Positions 34,983 through 46,241 of a stretch of 64,000 nucleotides of DNA are shown here, piece by piece. Both the position numbers and the translations under genes were made by a program. The stretch lies in the NCBI RefSeq assembly GCF_021730395.1, contig NC_069362.1, forward strand, positions 75,780,001-75,844,000, written 5' to 3'. The notes below the pieces were generated by a model. The model saw nothing but the letters and a program-made list of their open reading frames with translations, had not been told where the DNA came from and did not search any database. Source of the stretch: Mercenaria mercenaria. Its lineage: Eukaryota > Mollusca > Bivalvia > Venerida > Veneridae. Numbering within the stretch: the first letter of the stretch is position 1; the number at the start of each line of letters is the position of its first letter.

Positions 34983-35400
34983 AATCTTAAAAACTCACCG
35001 TGCCATAAGAAACTAAAAGTTCGAAATGCTCTGTCGGAAATTACAACGAAATCTGGAATAGTTAATTTTAGTGGATGCACTTTCAATTTTTTACATGCTT
35101 AATGTGTTGAAATAAATTTTTAATCTTAAAAACTCGCCGTGCCATAAGAGACGGAATGTTCGAAATGCACTGTTTGAAATTACAACGAAATCTGGAGTAG
35201 TTAATTTTAGTGGATGCACTTTCAGTTTTTAACATGCTTGATGTGTTGAAATAAATTTTTAATCTTAAAAACTCACCGTGGCAGAAGAGACGAAAAGTTC
35301 GAAATGTACTGTCTGAAATTACAATCAAATGTGGAGTAGTTAACTTTTAGTGTATGCACTTTTTTAACATGTTAAAATTTGATGTGTTGAAATAAAAGTA
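34983..35400 (+). repeat. Tandem triplication (139-bp period) of the gene's 3' end
   Basis: Copies start with AATCTTAAAAACTC at 34983, 35122 and 35261. Each spans the last about 37 codons plus the 3' UTR and an AATAAA signal. Copy 2 still reads NLKNSPCHKRRNVRNALFEI to a TFSF end; copy 3 reads NLKNSPWQKRRKVRNVLSEI and stops early. Since 139 is not a multiple of three, the copies are not one continuous reading frame. Confidence 0.85.
35108..35396 (+). terminator. Three successive poly(A) signals
   Basis: GTGTTGAAATAAA occurs at the end of each 139-bp copy (about 35104, 35243 and 35381). Any of them could end the transcript of the recombinase gene. Use is not known. Confidence 0.5.
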
Positions 35401-36082
35401 TTTCATTATGTTCAGCCTTTTCAGTCTTTGCCAGTGAAGCTGTGCAATAACTAGCAGGTATCTGATACCCGCACTGTTAGTTACCGCACTCTATTCAATT
35501 GAAAACTGTCCATATCGGCAGACTCTCTGCGAAATCTGCTATATCGATGGTTTCTTTGCGTCGGCACAGACTATTCTTTGCTATAAACAATGTCCAGGCC
35601 GGTAGAAGAGGCAAAAAACCGAACTGCCATCCATGATGATAGGTATGTTGCTCAAAAATAAGTAGAGCACGGAACATTAGAATATCTTTACTATGTATTG
35701 TACTGTTTTCTTTTTAATTAGTGAATTCGCTCGCAAACTCGATGCAATTAGTTGATGGTGTACTGACATGGAACACTAGCCCGACCTTTTCCACAGTCTT
35801 TTAATAACGAGTTTTTGCTTTGATATCATACATAACAAGCGCACTATTTGTATTCATTTTTCAATATACCTGTTTTTGCGGAAGGGCTACTCCAGTCTCT
35901 TTTCAGGTCAACATAAATCAAAAGAGTATTTACAGCGGGAACTAGATCTAATATTTCCTGTCCATTTCTGGTCCTGAGAATAATAATATTACAAGGGTAA
36001 CCTGTCTTATTCATTCAGTGCACCTCTTCCGATTAAACTCGCAGGCGCTGCCACCAAAGATATTATGAATGCCACCATTTTT
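35401..36082. other. Intergenic, no feature seen
   Basis: Unique-looking sequence downstream of the recombinase gene, with no supported exon or repeat. Confidence 0.4.
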
Positions 36083-37104
36083 AGCTCATCTGATTTTTTG
36101 AAAAAAAATGATGAGTTATTGTCATCACTTGAGCGGTTGTCGGCGTTGGCGTCTGCGTCGGCGTTGCCTGGTTAAGTTTTATGTTTAGGTCAGCTTTTCT
36201 CCTAAACTATCAAAGCTATTGCTTTGAAACTTGGAATTCTTGTTCACCATCATAAGCTGACCCTGTATGGCAAGAAACATAACTCCATCTTGCTTTTTGC
36301 AAGATTTATGGCCCCTTTTGTACTTAGAAAATATCGGATTTCTTGGTTAAGTTTTATGTTTAGGTCAACTTTTCTCCTATACTATCAAAGCTATTGCTTT
36401 GAAACTTGGTATACTTGTTCACCATCATAAGCAGACCCTGTACATCAAGAAACATAACTCCATCTTGCTTTTTGCAAGAATTATTACCCCTTTTGAACTT
36501 AGAAAATCAGTTTTCTTGGATAAGTTTTATGTTGAGGTCAGCTTTTATCCTAAACTATCAAAGCTATTGCTTTAAAACTTGCAACACTTGTTCACCATCA
36601 TAAGCTGACCCTGTACAGCAAGAAACATAACTCCATCCTGCTTTTTGCAAGATTTATGGCCCCTTTTGGACTTCGAAAATATCAGATTTCTTGGTTAAGT
36701 TTTATGTTTAGGTCAACTTTTTCTCTTAAACTATCAAAGCTATTGCTTTAAAACTTGCAACTCTTGTTCACCATCATAAGCTGACCCTGTACAGCAAGCA
36801 ACATAACTCCATCCTGCTTTTTGCAATAATTATTGCCCCTTTTGGACTTAGAAAAATCATTTTCTTGGTTGAATATTATGTTTAAGTCAACTTTTCTCAT
36901 AAACTATCAAAGCTATTGCTTTAAAACTTGCAACAGTTTTTCACCATCATAAGTGGACACTGTACATCAAGAAACATAACTCTATCATGCTTTTTGCAAG
37001 AATGATGGCCCTTTTTAGACTTAGAAAATCATGGGTAGGACAATATTTCTATTATACAAACAAAATCAGATGAGCGTCAGCACCAGCATGGCGGTGCTCT
37101 TGTT
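36083..37104 (+). mobile_element. HINE-like family B, copy 2
   Basis: The ends match copy 1: AGCTCATCTGATTTTTTG at the 5' side, AAATCAGATGAGCG near the 3' side and the hairpin AGCACC-AGCATGGC-GGTGCT followed by CTTGTT. About five units are present and the element is complete, which makes it the best reference copy in the window. Confidence 0.75.
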
Positions 37105-37880
37105 ATTCGATGTCGCCGCGCAAAATTCATTAATTTATTGGATTTTAATATGAAAATAGGTCAGAGTCTCATATTTCACAAGGTAAACAAAAATCAATCT
37201 TGAACTTTAAGCACTAAAAATGAATTTATTGCTGATGCACTTTGTATATTTTGGCGGGAAAACAATAGGTTGTAAGTTTCTGTTTATTAGATGTGTGCAT
37301 ATTTTCCTCGTAACATATGCAAATAGATTTCAACATGTAGAGGGTTATGTAAATTACTTTAAGTAAAGTTCCAGAAATGTAGATTGTCGTAGCACACAGT
37401 ATTTATGGAAAGAAATTTTTAGATCAATGTCTGGAGATTGGCAGAGTGACTTTTTTCAATGAATACTTTTAAACCACATTACCATGGACCCGTAGTCTCA
37501 TTAGATATCACTCTCTCTCCCCCTACATTAAGTTCGTCTGTTAAAAAAGCATGAAGAAAAATAAATTATCAAAAAAAAACAAAACCACCTAATCCCTACA
37601 GAAATGAAATACGTTTTGCACCACCACACATCCTCACCCTCTCTTACATAAAATGATAACAATTTAGAATTTTAGTCATTGTTGTAGAAAAGCAGAAAGA
37701 AACTTGATTTTATGGTTTAAAATTTAGATATTTTTACAAATGTTCACAAAAATATCAACAAATCAGATATAAAACGACATAAGATATCTTTTCATATTTT
37801 ATTCATTTATCTTCATGAGAAATATCAAATAATTCGTTATAAGTAGCATTGGAATAAAATATATAATTTGCCTATCTATC
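37105..37880. other. Intergenic, no feature seen
   Basis: AT-rich, no coding or repeat signal recognised. Confidence 0.4.
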
Positions 37881-37889
37881 TACCCAACT

Positions 37890-38136
37890 TCAAATTTCTA
37901 AATTGAAAAAGGGGCATAATTTTATAAAAAAAGCGAAATAGAGTTATGGAACCTGTGCAGTGTTAGTCAGTTTATCACAGTGAATAAGTGAGTGAGGTTT
38001 AAATCCATTCCGACAAGTGGTTACTGAGATACCAGCTTACATACAAAAACCTAACCAAATCGGGACACCGGCGCTGACGCCGATGCACAGGTGAGTCCAA
38101 TGGCTCTACTATTCTTTGAATAGTCGAGCTAAAAAC
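37890..38136 (-). mobile_element. HINE-like remnant (minus strand), AGCTCGACTATTC type
   Basis: On the minus strand the 5' end TTTTTAGCTCGACTATTC with an internal CTATTC/GAATAG stem lies at 38107-38136, next to a GGCGTCAGCGCCGG leader. One diverged unit follows to the left. The same terminus is seen at 55539. Confidence 0.5.
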
Positions 38137-38560
38137 AAGCACATTATTCACCCATACGTTACTTTTTAGGCTGAGTAGTCACACATGCATCCATAACAAT
38201 TTCTGGTCTGTATAACTTCTGGCTGCAGGAAATCTTTCGACTTGTTGGTTGTCTGTCGTCCATCTGTCTGTCATCCATCTGTCTGTCTTGTGTCAATATT
38301 TTGTTATAAAGAACATCTCCTAAGCCGCCAAACTTTACTAGTTCATTGGATGTTGCCCTTTCAGATTTTCTCATATCTAGGTAATCCATGCAGAAAACTT
38401 ATAAAAATCTTCTGTAAAATGTGCTGGCTTAATTTCAAAATAAATTCCCAAAAATATCACTTATGTGACCCTCTATCAAATTCTTTCAAACATTCTGTTT
38501 CGTTAAAAACATGGCTGCCAGGTGTCGGGGCTAGTGTTCCTTATATGGCTATGATTAGGC
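38137..38560 (+). repeat. Degenerate tandem-unit repeat with (CATCTGTCTGT) leader
   Basis: A duplicated CCATCTGTCTGTC leader (38255-38290) is followed by one or two worn units (TTCATTGGATG, TGCAGAAAACTTATAAAAAT). Similar text appears in 45290-45700. Termini were not found. Confidence 0.35.
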
Positions 38561-38667
38561 TAATTGCATGTTGTTATATAACTGTAGATTTTAATACTGT
38601 AGAAAATTTGCACAAAAACCAAAACAAACAAACAAAGCAGGTGGAAATATAAACTTTCTGCGACATT

Positions 38668-38760
38668 TTGCAGTTACACCTTATGCCGTTACAGTTACAC
38701 CTAATGCAGTTACACCTAAAAGAAATATTTTAATGCAGTTACACCTAAAAGAAATAATTG
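38668..38760. repeat. Short direct repeats of GCAGTTACACCTAA
   Basis: Three to four copies of a GCAGTTACACCTAAAAGAAA-type unit, 20-35 bp apart. Simple local duplication with no further role apparent. Confidence 0.5.
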
Positions 38761-39188
38761 AAGTTTAAGTACTCTTGGTGAGCCTTGACTGAAAGGTTTT
38801 CTATATTAATATAAAGGAAAACTCATTTAACGGTCAGTTACACTACTTGATTTATAGATAAATACAAATAACATGATTATACTCTTAATTGGCAAAATTG
38901 ATGACTGAATGGTGACATTTAGAATGTACATAGTTTACCAGCCCATATTTGTGGGGGAGTATTTCCCTTAGCTCTGGACTAGACTGGAGAGACACGTGTT
39001 GGTAAAAAATCAATATGTTATATTTACAGTAGTTGAAGAGCTCGATGGGCGGGTTGTGGGATAGCTATTGATGCAGATACTGCTATACTATTATATTTGT
39101 TTTCTCAGGAGATGGATAGCCTATTTTTTTTACATGTGTTGGAGTGAATGTTTCAATATAACAATTTTTATTATGTATATTTTCACAG

Positions 39189-39269
39189 ACTGTAATGGTT
39201 GTTACATATTGAAGAGTTTGATGTGTGTACAGTGTAAAATATTATGGATTGGAAGTCAGCAGATACAGG
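39189..39269 (+). other. Candidate internal exon, host gene unknown
   Basis: An 81-bp open block is bounded by a strong acceptor (TTTATTATGTATATTTTCACAG) read up to 39188 with the last AG at 39187-39188, and by a donor (ACAGG|GTAAGTCG) at 39270. It would encode about 26 residues containing CNGC and CVQC, a C-x2-C ... C-x2-C spacing. No neighbouring exon was recognised, so this could be chance. Confidence 0.25.
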
Positions 39270-40338
39270 GTAAGTCGTACTTGGGACAGTTACTCCATAG
39301 CACAGGTCAAGTTGACTTCCTGTTGGATTTCCTGAAGAATAATCAACATTATTGTCGGTCATAGCTATGTCTGTTTCAGATGAAGGCAGGATGTCATATT
39401 ATCAGATGTGGTATTATCATTTCATGATCAAAATGATTTCCAGATAACTGATCATAAGCTATAAAATTACTTATATATTCATTAAAGTGATATTCTTACA
39501 TTAATGTTGATTTATTTATGTGTTAAAAGAAACAGAAAGAGGCTGTTATATTTAATAAGGTCATACTAGGATAGTCACTATATGCTGTATGTGTCAGAAT
39601 TTGTGAAAATGTGGCATGTCTGCCATTCCAGATTCTGGCAATCAAATTCTATTTTCTGGCAATCAAATTCTATTTTTCATACCTTGTCTAAGGTAAAATG
39701 AAAAACATTTTTAAAAAAGTGGAATATGAGTTTTTATACCAGTTTTCAGGTGCAGAGGTAAGTCTGGTCATGAAAATTGTGCTCCTGTGTTGTCAGAACA
39801 AAAAGAAACAATCAATTTTAAGTAAGCATGTAAGTAAAATGTGAGAAATAACATTTCTTGCAATGATTTAAAGGATTTAAATTTTTGTAAATTATTCCAG
39901 CTTATATACATTAAATTTTGCTTGTTTGCATAAATGTTACAAAATGTTTCAGTCATTATTAATCAAGGCTTCATATTAACATGTGTCAAGCAGTGACCTG
40001 CCATCAAGACAAAAATTTACTTGTCAGTAAAGTTATAAATATAGTCTTGTAAATGGGCCAATTTTATATCACTTGAATATACCTAATGATGATAATTAAG
40101 AAATTTAAGAAATAATATATCTTGTAGTCGAATAAAATCGTCATTTGGAGTTCAGACCCCAAGGAGTTTAATTAATATATCACCACAACATATCTGAATG
40201 ATTTAGTACAATGTTGATAAAAGTGAAGGTTTTGTAAAACGCAATTTTTTTTTATGCTGAGCCAAAAATCTTAACAATTATACAAATGAAATAAAAAAAG
40301 AAGTCATTACACAGACAAAATACTTTAAAAACATTCTT

Positions 40339-40532
40339 TTAAAGGTAATCACCACAGGTTTGGGTGGATCTCCCTTCTCCCAACCCATGCTTGCCTTTAG
40401 AGAGCAGTTTTCTGAAAGCTTTGGTAAAATCCTTGTCACCTTGCAAGATTTTACACAAGTTGATGTCATTAAGGATACATCCAGGAGATATGTAGATAGG
40501 TGAATCTGAAGGACCTCCGGAAATTGATGATA
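40339..40532 (-). other. Candidate terminal exon on the minus strand
   Basis: On the minus strand a 64-codon frame runs to a stop at 40339-40341, with phrases SPIYISPGCILNDINL, KILQGDKDFTKAFRKLL and GEGRSTQTCGDYL. Composition is protein-like and the block stands out from its AT-rich surroundings. A possible acceptor (TATTTTTGAAG) lies at its start. No domain was recognised. Confidence 0.22.
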
Positions 40533-41581
40533 CTTCAAAAATAGGTCATCGTGAACCGAAAATACAGAAATATGTTACAGCGTCTACTAGATAACAGACT
40601 CTTCCAGTTTGTTAAATCGGTATGTGCCAGTTTTTATCCTAATTCAGAGTTATATTTAGTTCTAGTTCACTTCTCAAGCTTTAAACATTTCATAAATATT
40701 GGCACCTTCTTCGAATTGTGATGCGTTTAAGGTAATTAATACATATTAAAACATGGAGAAATGTTTTTTTTAATTTGATTAATAAATAGAAGATATTTGC
40801 CTCTTAAGGGTAAGATTGAAAAAGTTTTCTCAGATTGGACACTGGGTGTAATATTTTCACAAATTTGCACAGCCACCGGTGAAGATACTTAGAAAATCCC
40901 CTCCGAAACACAAAATGCCTTTGAGATAACCTACCAGAACACTGAAAGACTACTCAACTAACACAGTAATGCGTGTGTTACAGCAGCAACAACCACAGGA
41001 AAGATAACTCTTGTAAACACCTGATTCACCATTTTAAAAAAGTGTAACCCTAGAAAATAAAATTCTCCCCCCTGCCCCCTTTTTAAACAAAATTTGGATG
41101 ATAATCTAGGAATTAATTTATTATGGCCTTAGGTGTGACAATCACTAACTTGTCACTCTCTCGGTAAACTGAATGTTGTTGCACCTACTATAACATATAG
41201 AAGCTTTGCAGTCTTAGTAAATTAACAATAGTTGTATCTACATATGGCAATATCTTTTGTACCTAATCTAACAGTAATGCTGTCCTGAGGGTTGGGAAAA
41301 CTGCTGTCAATCTCAGGCAGACAGTTATGTTAGATCATACTTTAAAAATAAATTGCAAAATAGATTGATTTGGATATTTCTGTGGCAGCCAAAAGGAAAA
41401 ACTTCAGAAAATCTTCTCGATGAAAACCCTGGCCTGATTTCAAAAATTATTTCTCAGCAATGCAGGGCTTTTCAAATTGGGAAATAGTTGAATATCAGCC
41501 TCTGTAATACTGGGATGATAAGCCAATGTTCCTTAGGTGACCCTCTACCAAATTTCTTCAAGTCATATTTATTGGGTTTTT

Positions 41582-42951
41582 AGCTCACCTGAGCACGAAG
41601 TGCTCAAAGGTGAGCTTTTGTGATCGCCCTGTGTCCGTCGTCCGTCCGTCCGTCGTCAACAATTTGACTGTTAACACTCTAGAGGTCACATTTTTGGCCC
41701 AATCTTTATGAAAGTTGGTCAGAATGTTACCCTCAATAAAATCTTGGACAAATTTGATATTGGGTCATCTGGGGTCAAAAACTAGGTCACCAGGTCAAAT
41801 CAAAGGAAAAGCTTGTTAACACACTAGAGGTCACAATTTTGGCCTAATCTTAATGAAACTTGGTCAGAATGTTACCCTCAATAAAATCTTGGACGAGTTT
41901 GATATTGGGTTATCTGGGGTCAAAAACTAGGTCACCAGGTCAAATCAAAGGAAAGCTTGTTAACACTCTAGAGGTCACAATTTTGGCCCAATCTTAATGA
42001 AACTTGATCAGAGTGTTATCCTTAATAAAGTCTTGGACCAGTTTGATACTGGGTCATCTGGGGTCAAAAACTAGGTCACCAGGTCAAATCAAAGGAAAAG
42101 CTTGTTAACACTGTAGAGGCCGCATTTATGACGTATCTTCATGAAACTTGGTCAGAATGTTAATATTGATGATCTTAAGGTCCAGTCTGAATCTGGGTCA
42201 TATAGGATCAAAAACTAGGTCACTAGGTCAAATCAAAGGAAAAGCTAGTTTACACTGTAGAGGCCACATTTATGACCATATCTTAATGAAACTTGGTCAA
42301 ATTGTTGATCTTGATGATCTATAGCTCAAGTTTAAATCTGGGTCAGGTGGGGTCAAAAACTAGGTCACCAGGTCAAATCAAAGGAAAAGCTTGTTAACAC
42401 TCTAGAGGCCATATTTATGACTATATCTTCGTGAAACTTAATCAGAATGTTAAACTTGGTGATCTTTAGGACAGGTTCAAATCTGGGTCATGTAGGGTCA
42501 AAAACTAGGTCACTGGGTCAAATCAAAGGAAAAGCTAGTTAACACTGTAGAGGCCACATTTAGGAACATATCTTAATGAAACTTGGTCAGAATGTTAATC
42601 TTGATGATCTTTAGGTAAAATTTAAATCTGGGTCTGGTGGGGTCAAAAACTAGGTCACTAGGTCAAATCAAAGGAAAAGCTTGTTAACACTCTAGAGGCC
42701 ACAGTTATGACTGTATCTTCATGAAACTTAGTCAGAATGTTAAACTTGATGATCTTTAGGACAGGTTCGAATCTGGGTCATATCGGGTCAAAAACTAGGT
42801 CACGGTGTCAAATCAAAGGAATAGCTAGTTAACACTTTAGAGGCCGCATTTTTGACCATATCTTAATGAAACTTGGTCAGAATGTTAATCTTGAGGATTT
42901 TTAGGTCAATAGGTCAGTTGAGCGATACAGGACCTTCATGGCCCTCTTGTT
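41582..42951 (+). mobile_element. HINE-like family G relative, copy 2
   Basis: The 5' end AGCTCACCTGAGCACG forms a stem with GTGCTCAAAGGTGAGC, then TTTTGTGATCGCCC and CGTCCGTCCGTC. About eight units of roughly 150 bp follow (AAACTAGGTCACCAGG, AATCAAAGGAAAAGC, TTAATGAAACTTGGTCAGAA). The end is CAGTTGAGCGATACAGG plus a weak GGACC/GGCCC stem and CTCTTGTT. Confidence 0.7.
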
Positions 42952-43081
42952 ATGTTTTTTTCTGAAAGGGGAAGCAGAGATGTCGCTGCTTCATCTGTCC
43001 TGCAATTCTTGTCTGAAGTATTTCTCAACAACACTTCCTGGAATTGAATGAAACTTAATAGGAAGGAGACGTGCATATTAT

Positions 43082-44729
43082 TAGAGTTTTTCTGATTGCT
43101 CAATGTCCGGCGTCCGTCTGTCGTCTGTCCGTCAACATTTAGCTTGTGTATGCGATAGAGGCTGTATTTTTCAACTGATCTTCATGAAATTTGGTCAGAA
43201 TGATTACCTTGATGATATCTAGGACGAGTTCGAAAATTGGTCATCTGGGATCAAAATTAGGTCACTAGGTCAAATCAAAGAAAAACCTTGTGTATGTGAT
43301 AGAGGCTGTATTTTTCAATTTATCTTCATGAATTTTGGTCAGAATGATAACTTTGATGAAATCTAGGCCAAGTTCGAAAATGGGTTATCTGGGGTCAAAA
43401 ACTAGGTCAGTACGTCAAATCAAAGAAAAACTTGTGTATGCAGTAGAGGCTGTATTTTTCAACTGATCTAAATGAAATTTGGTCAGAATGATAACCTTGA
43501 TAAAATCTAAGCCAAGTCGAAAATGGGTCATCTGGGTTCAAAAACTAGGTCACTAGGTCAAATCAAAGAAAAACCTTGTGTATGCGATAGAGGCTGTATT
43601 TTTCAATTGATCTTCATGAATTTTGGTCAAAATGATTACCCTGACGAAATCAAGGCCAGGTTCGAAAATGGGTCATCCGGGTCAAAAACTAGGTCACTAG
43701 GCCAAATCAAATAAAAACTTTGTGTATGCGATAGAGGCTGTATTTTTCAACTGATCTTAATGAAATTTGGTTAGAATGATAACCTTGATAAAATCTAGGC
43801 CAAGTTCGAAAATGGGTCATCTGGGGTCAACAACTAGGTCAAATCAAAGAAAAACCTTGTGTATACGATAGAGGCTGTATTTTTCAATTGATCTTGATGA
43901 ATTTTGGTCAGACTGATTACCTTGATGAAATCTAGATCAAGTTTGAATATGGGTCATCCGGGTCAAAAACTAGGTCACTGTTTAATCAAAGAAAAACCTT
44001 GTGTATGCGATAGGGGCTGCATTTTACATTGGATCTTCATGAAATTTAATCAGAATGTTTGTCTATATGAAATATAGGTGGAGTTTGAATATGGGTCATT
44101 TAGGATCAAAAACTAGGTCACCCGGTCAAATTTAAGAAAAACCTTGAGTACGCAATAGGGGCTGCATTTTACACTGGATATTCATAAAATTTAGTCAGAA
44201 CTATTGCCTTGACGAAATATAGGTCAAGCTAGAATATGGGTCATCTGTGGTCAAAAACTAGGTCACTAGGTCAAATCAAAGAAAAACCTTGTGTATGCAA
44301 TAAAAACTGTATTTCTCAATTGATCTTCATGAAATTTGGTCAGAATGATAGTCTTGATGAAATTAAGGTCAAGTTTGAATATGGGTCATTTGGGATCAAA
44401 AACTAGGTCGCTAGGACAAATCAAAGAAAAATATTATGTATGCGATAGAGGCTGTATTTTTCAGTTGATGTTGATGAAATTTAGTCAGAATGATTGCCTT
44501 GATAAAATCTAGGTCAAATCCGAATGTAGGTCATCTTGGCTCAAAAATTAGGTCACTTGGCCAAATTGAAGAGAATGCTTGTTTACACTTAAGAGACCAC
44601 ATTTTTGGTCCAGTCTTAATGAAAATTGGTCAGAATATTTGTTTCCATGAAATCACTAGGTCAAACATGTTTACACAGTTATGGTGTGTTTCTCAGGTGA
44701 GCGACCTAAGGCCATCTTGGCCCTCTTGT
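43082..44729 (+). mobile_element. HINE-like family G relative, copy 3
   Basis: The 5' end is worn (TTGCTCAATGTCCGG ... GTCTGTCGTCTG). About nine to ten units carry GAGGCTGTATTTTTCAA, TTCATGAAATTTGGTCAGAA and AATCAAAGAAAAACC. The 3' end is intact: CAGGTGAGCGACC, then GGCCA-TCT-TGGCC followed by CTCTTGT. Confidence 0.65.
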
Positions 44730-45960
44730 CTTCATATTCTGGTCAGATCATGATTGTTTACAGAGTTATTGCCCTTTGATTATTCAACATTAGTGTACTA
44801 CAGCAACATTTCTAGCTTCACTCCCAAGAGAAGATGTGCAGCTTCACTCCCAAGAGAAGATGTGCATATTTTCTTCATGTTCTTGTCTGGTGATTTTTCA
44901 ATGAGTTATTGCCCTTTGAGTATATAACATAAACTGTAGCTCTTCTTTGTCCAGCGTATTCGCATCAAACCCTGTCTGATATTCAGCAAAACTTCATAGG
45001 AAGCTTCACTCCCAAGAGGAGATGCATATTTCATGTGTTTGCATTTTCTCAACAACTCCTTGCTGAAGTTTTAAGAAACTTGCTTGGAAGCTTCACTTCT
45101 GCCCAACAGTTGACAAATTCCACTTTTGTGCTTTTAACATGCAATAATCATACTTCAGGGAGCATCCATTGGTTTTAATGATATTTCTTGTCATGGAAAT
45201 CTCTGAAATAATGCATTTCACATAAATGTTCCTTAGGTGACTCTGTATCAAATTTCTTCAGATCATTTCACAGTGTTCGCTGGGAGGTGCAGTTAGTTCC
45301 ATGCAAAACTTTAAATGTCTTCTCCTCTGGAACTGCTGGCCAGATTCCAAAGTAATTTCTTTCAAATGTTCTTCGGATGACTCTATCTTACTGTTTTTAA
45401 GGCATTTTGATTAAATTGTTAAAAAAACATGGTCAACAATGGATGGGGCTAGTTTTCTGTATATGGCTGTATGGAAAACTTTTAAAATCTGCTCCTGATG
45501 AAACTGCAAGTCTGATTTTGAAATAATCCTTGGGTAACCAAATTGATTTGTCAAAAAACATGGCCACAACAGGCGTGGTCACTTTTTCCAATATTTATAT
45601 ATTTAAAGCCTATAAAATCTTCTCTTCAGAAACAGTTACTTAGCCTGTTTTCGAAATAAATCCACACAGATGTTCCTTTGGTGACCTCCTTTTTTGATAG
45701 CATTTAGATTGTTCAGATAGTTTGGATCCCTTGAAAAAATGATTCCACCAGACCTAAAACTAGAGAATATGTCCAACAACATCTCTCATTTCAGCCCATA
45801 GTCTGATTTTGAAATAATTTCGTAGAAATTTTCCTTACAAAAAAAGTATGGCTACTAAAGTTAAAAGTAAAAACATCTTCAAACAACATGTGTTCCTAGA
45901 TTAATGTAATTTCAGAGAAATGTCTCTTTGGGCAGCATCCTCCCAGATCAGATCTTCAGA
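44730..45960 (+). repeat. Degenerate tandem repeats of two worn families
   Basis: Early part: repeats with TTCACTCCCAAGAG and GAGTTATTGCCCTTTGA. Later part: units with TCTTCTC, CTGATTTTGAAATAAT and TTCCTTAGGTGAC. No termini or coding signals. These look like very old relatives of the hairpin elements. Confidence 0.4.
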
Positions 45961-46241
45961 ATACAGGACTTCTAGAGCAAAACAAATAGAAAAATCTTAA
46001 AGGGACTAACCCACACACTTTTAATAGGCGAAAAATAATTTTTCTCAAAAATCCATAAGTGAGTACTCTGAAAGTGACAAGTGGTACAGACTTATTGATA
46101 TAAGATTTTTGCAAGATACTGTTATAAATAACCAAAAAGATTGTGCTAAAGGTAGTGAATCGTTGCAACACTTTTTTGAAATAATGCAGAAATTTTATTT
46201 TCATCTTGCATTTTTGCATCTTGTCGAACTCCGTCATTTTT

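Larger units (their letters stand above)
32985..35102 (+). pseudogene. Crypton-like tyrosine recombinase gene (DUF3504 type), two frame changes
   Basis: The start ATG at 32985 has a good context (AAAATGG). About 90 acidic N-terminal residues are followed by the core-binding part (TQWAYKVFETWRQHR, then DYPPKSLYLVMCGLLRHLRE) at about 33281-33560. The catalytic domain follows: GLRGRDEH (33763-33786), RFIGRGSKTYHGGL (about 33838-33879), VNTLTKFMKEIS, NHSGKRTCATSMYEAGIDEQ, TGDRSVTAVRKYKR and a basic C-terminus ending at 35102. Order and phrasing match Crypton-type recombinases and their domesticated relatives. An intron lies at 33931-34563. Two single-base shifts are needed, one near 33262-33283 and one near 33787-33796. 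The Arg expected after the catalytic His is displaced (HSGKR), and the second His is Asp (TGDRS), while the Tyr remains. The gene may be dead, or the shifts may be sequencing errors. Confidence 0.75.
38761..41581. other. Mostly unique AT-rich DNA
   Basis: Apart from the two weak exon candidates (39189-39269 and 40339-40532) and worn repeat text around 41370-41570, I see no gene, RNA or mobile element here. This is one of the few stretches that could be intron or intergenic host sequence. Confidence 0.4.

Noticed and set aside
32985-35102. Phage-type integrase or bacterial gene transfer
   Set aside because: The gene has a spliceosomal intron and eukaryotic poly(A) signals, and its motifs fit the Crypton/DUF3504 lineage of animals.
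35083-35328. Minus-strand 81-codon frame
   Set aside because: It is the antisense of the 139-bp tandem copies and repeats with them.
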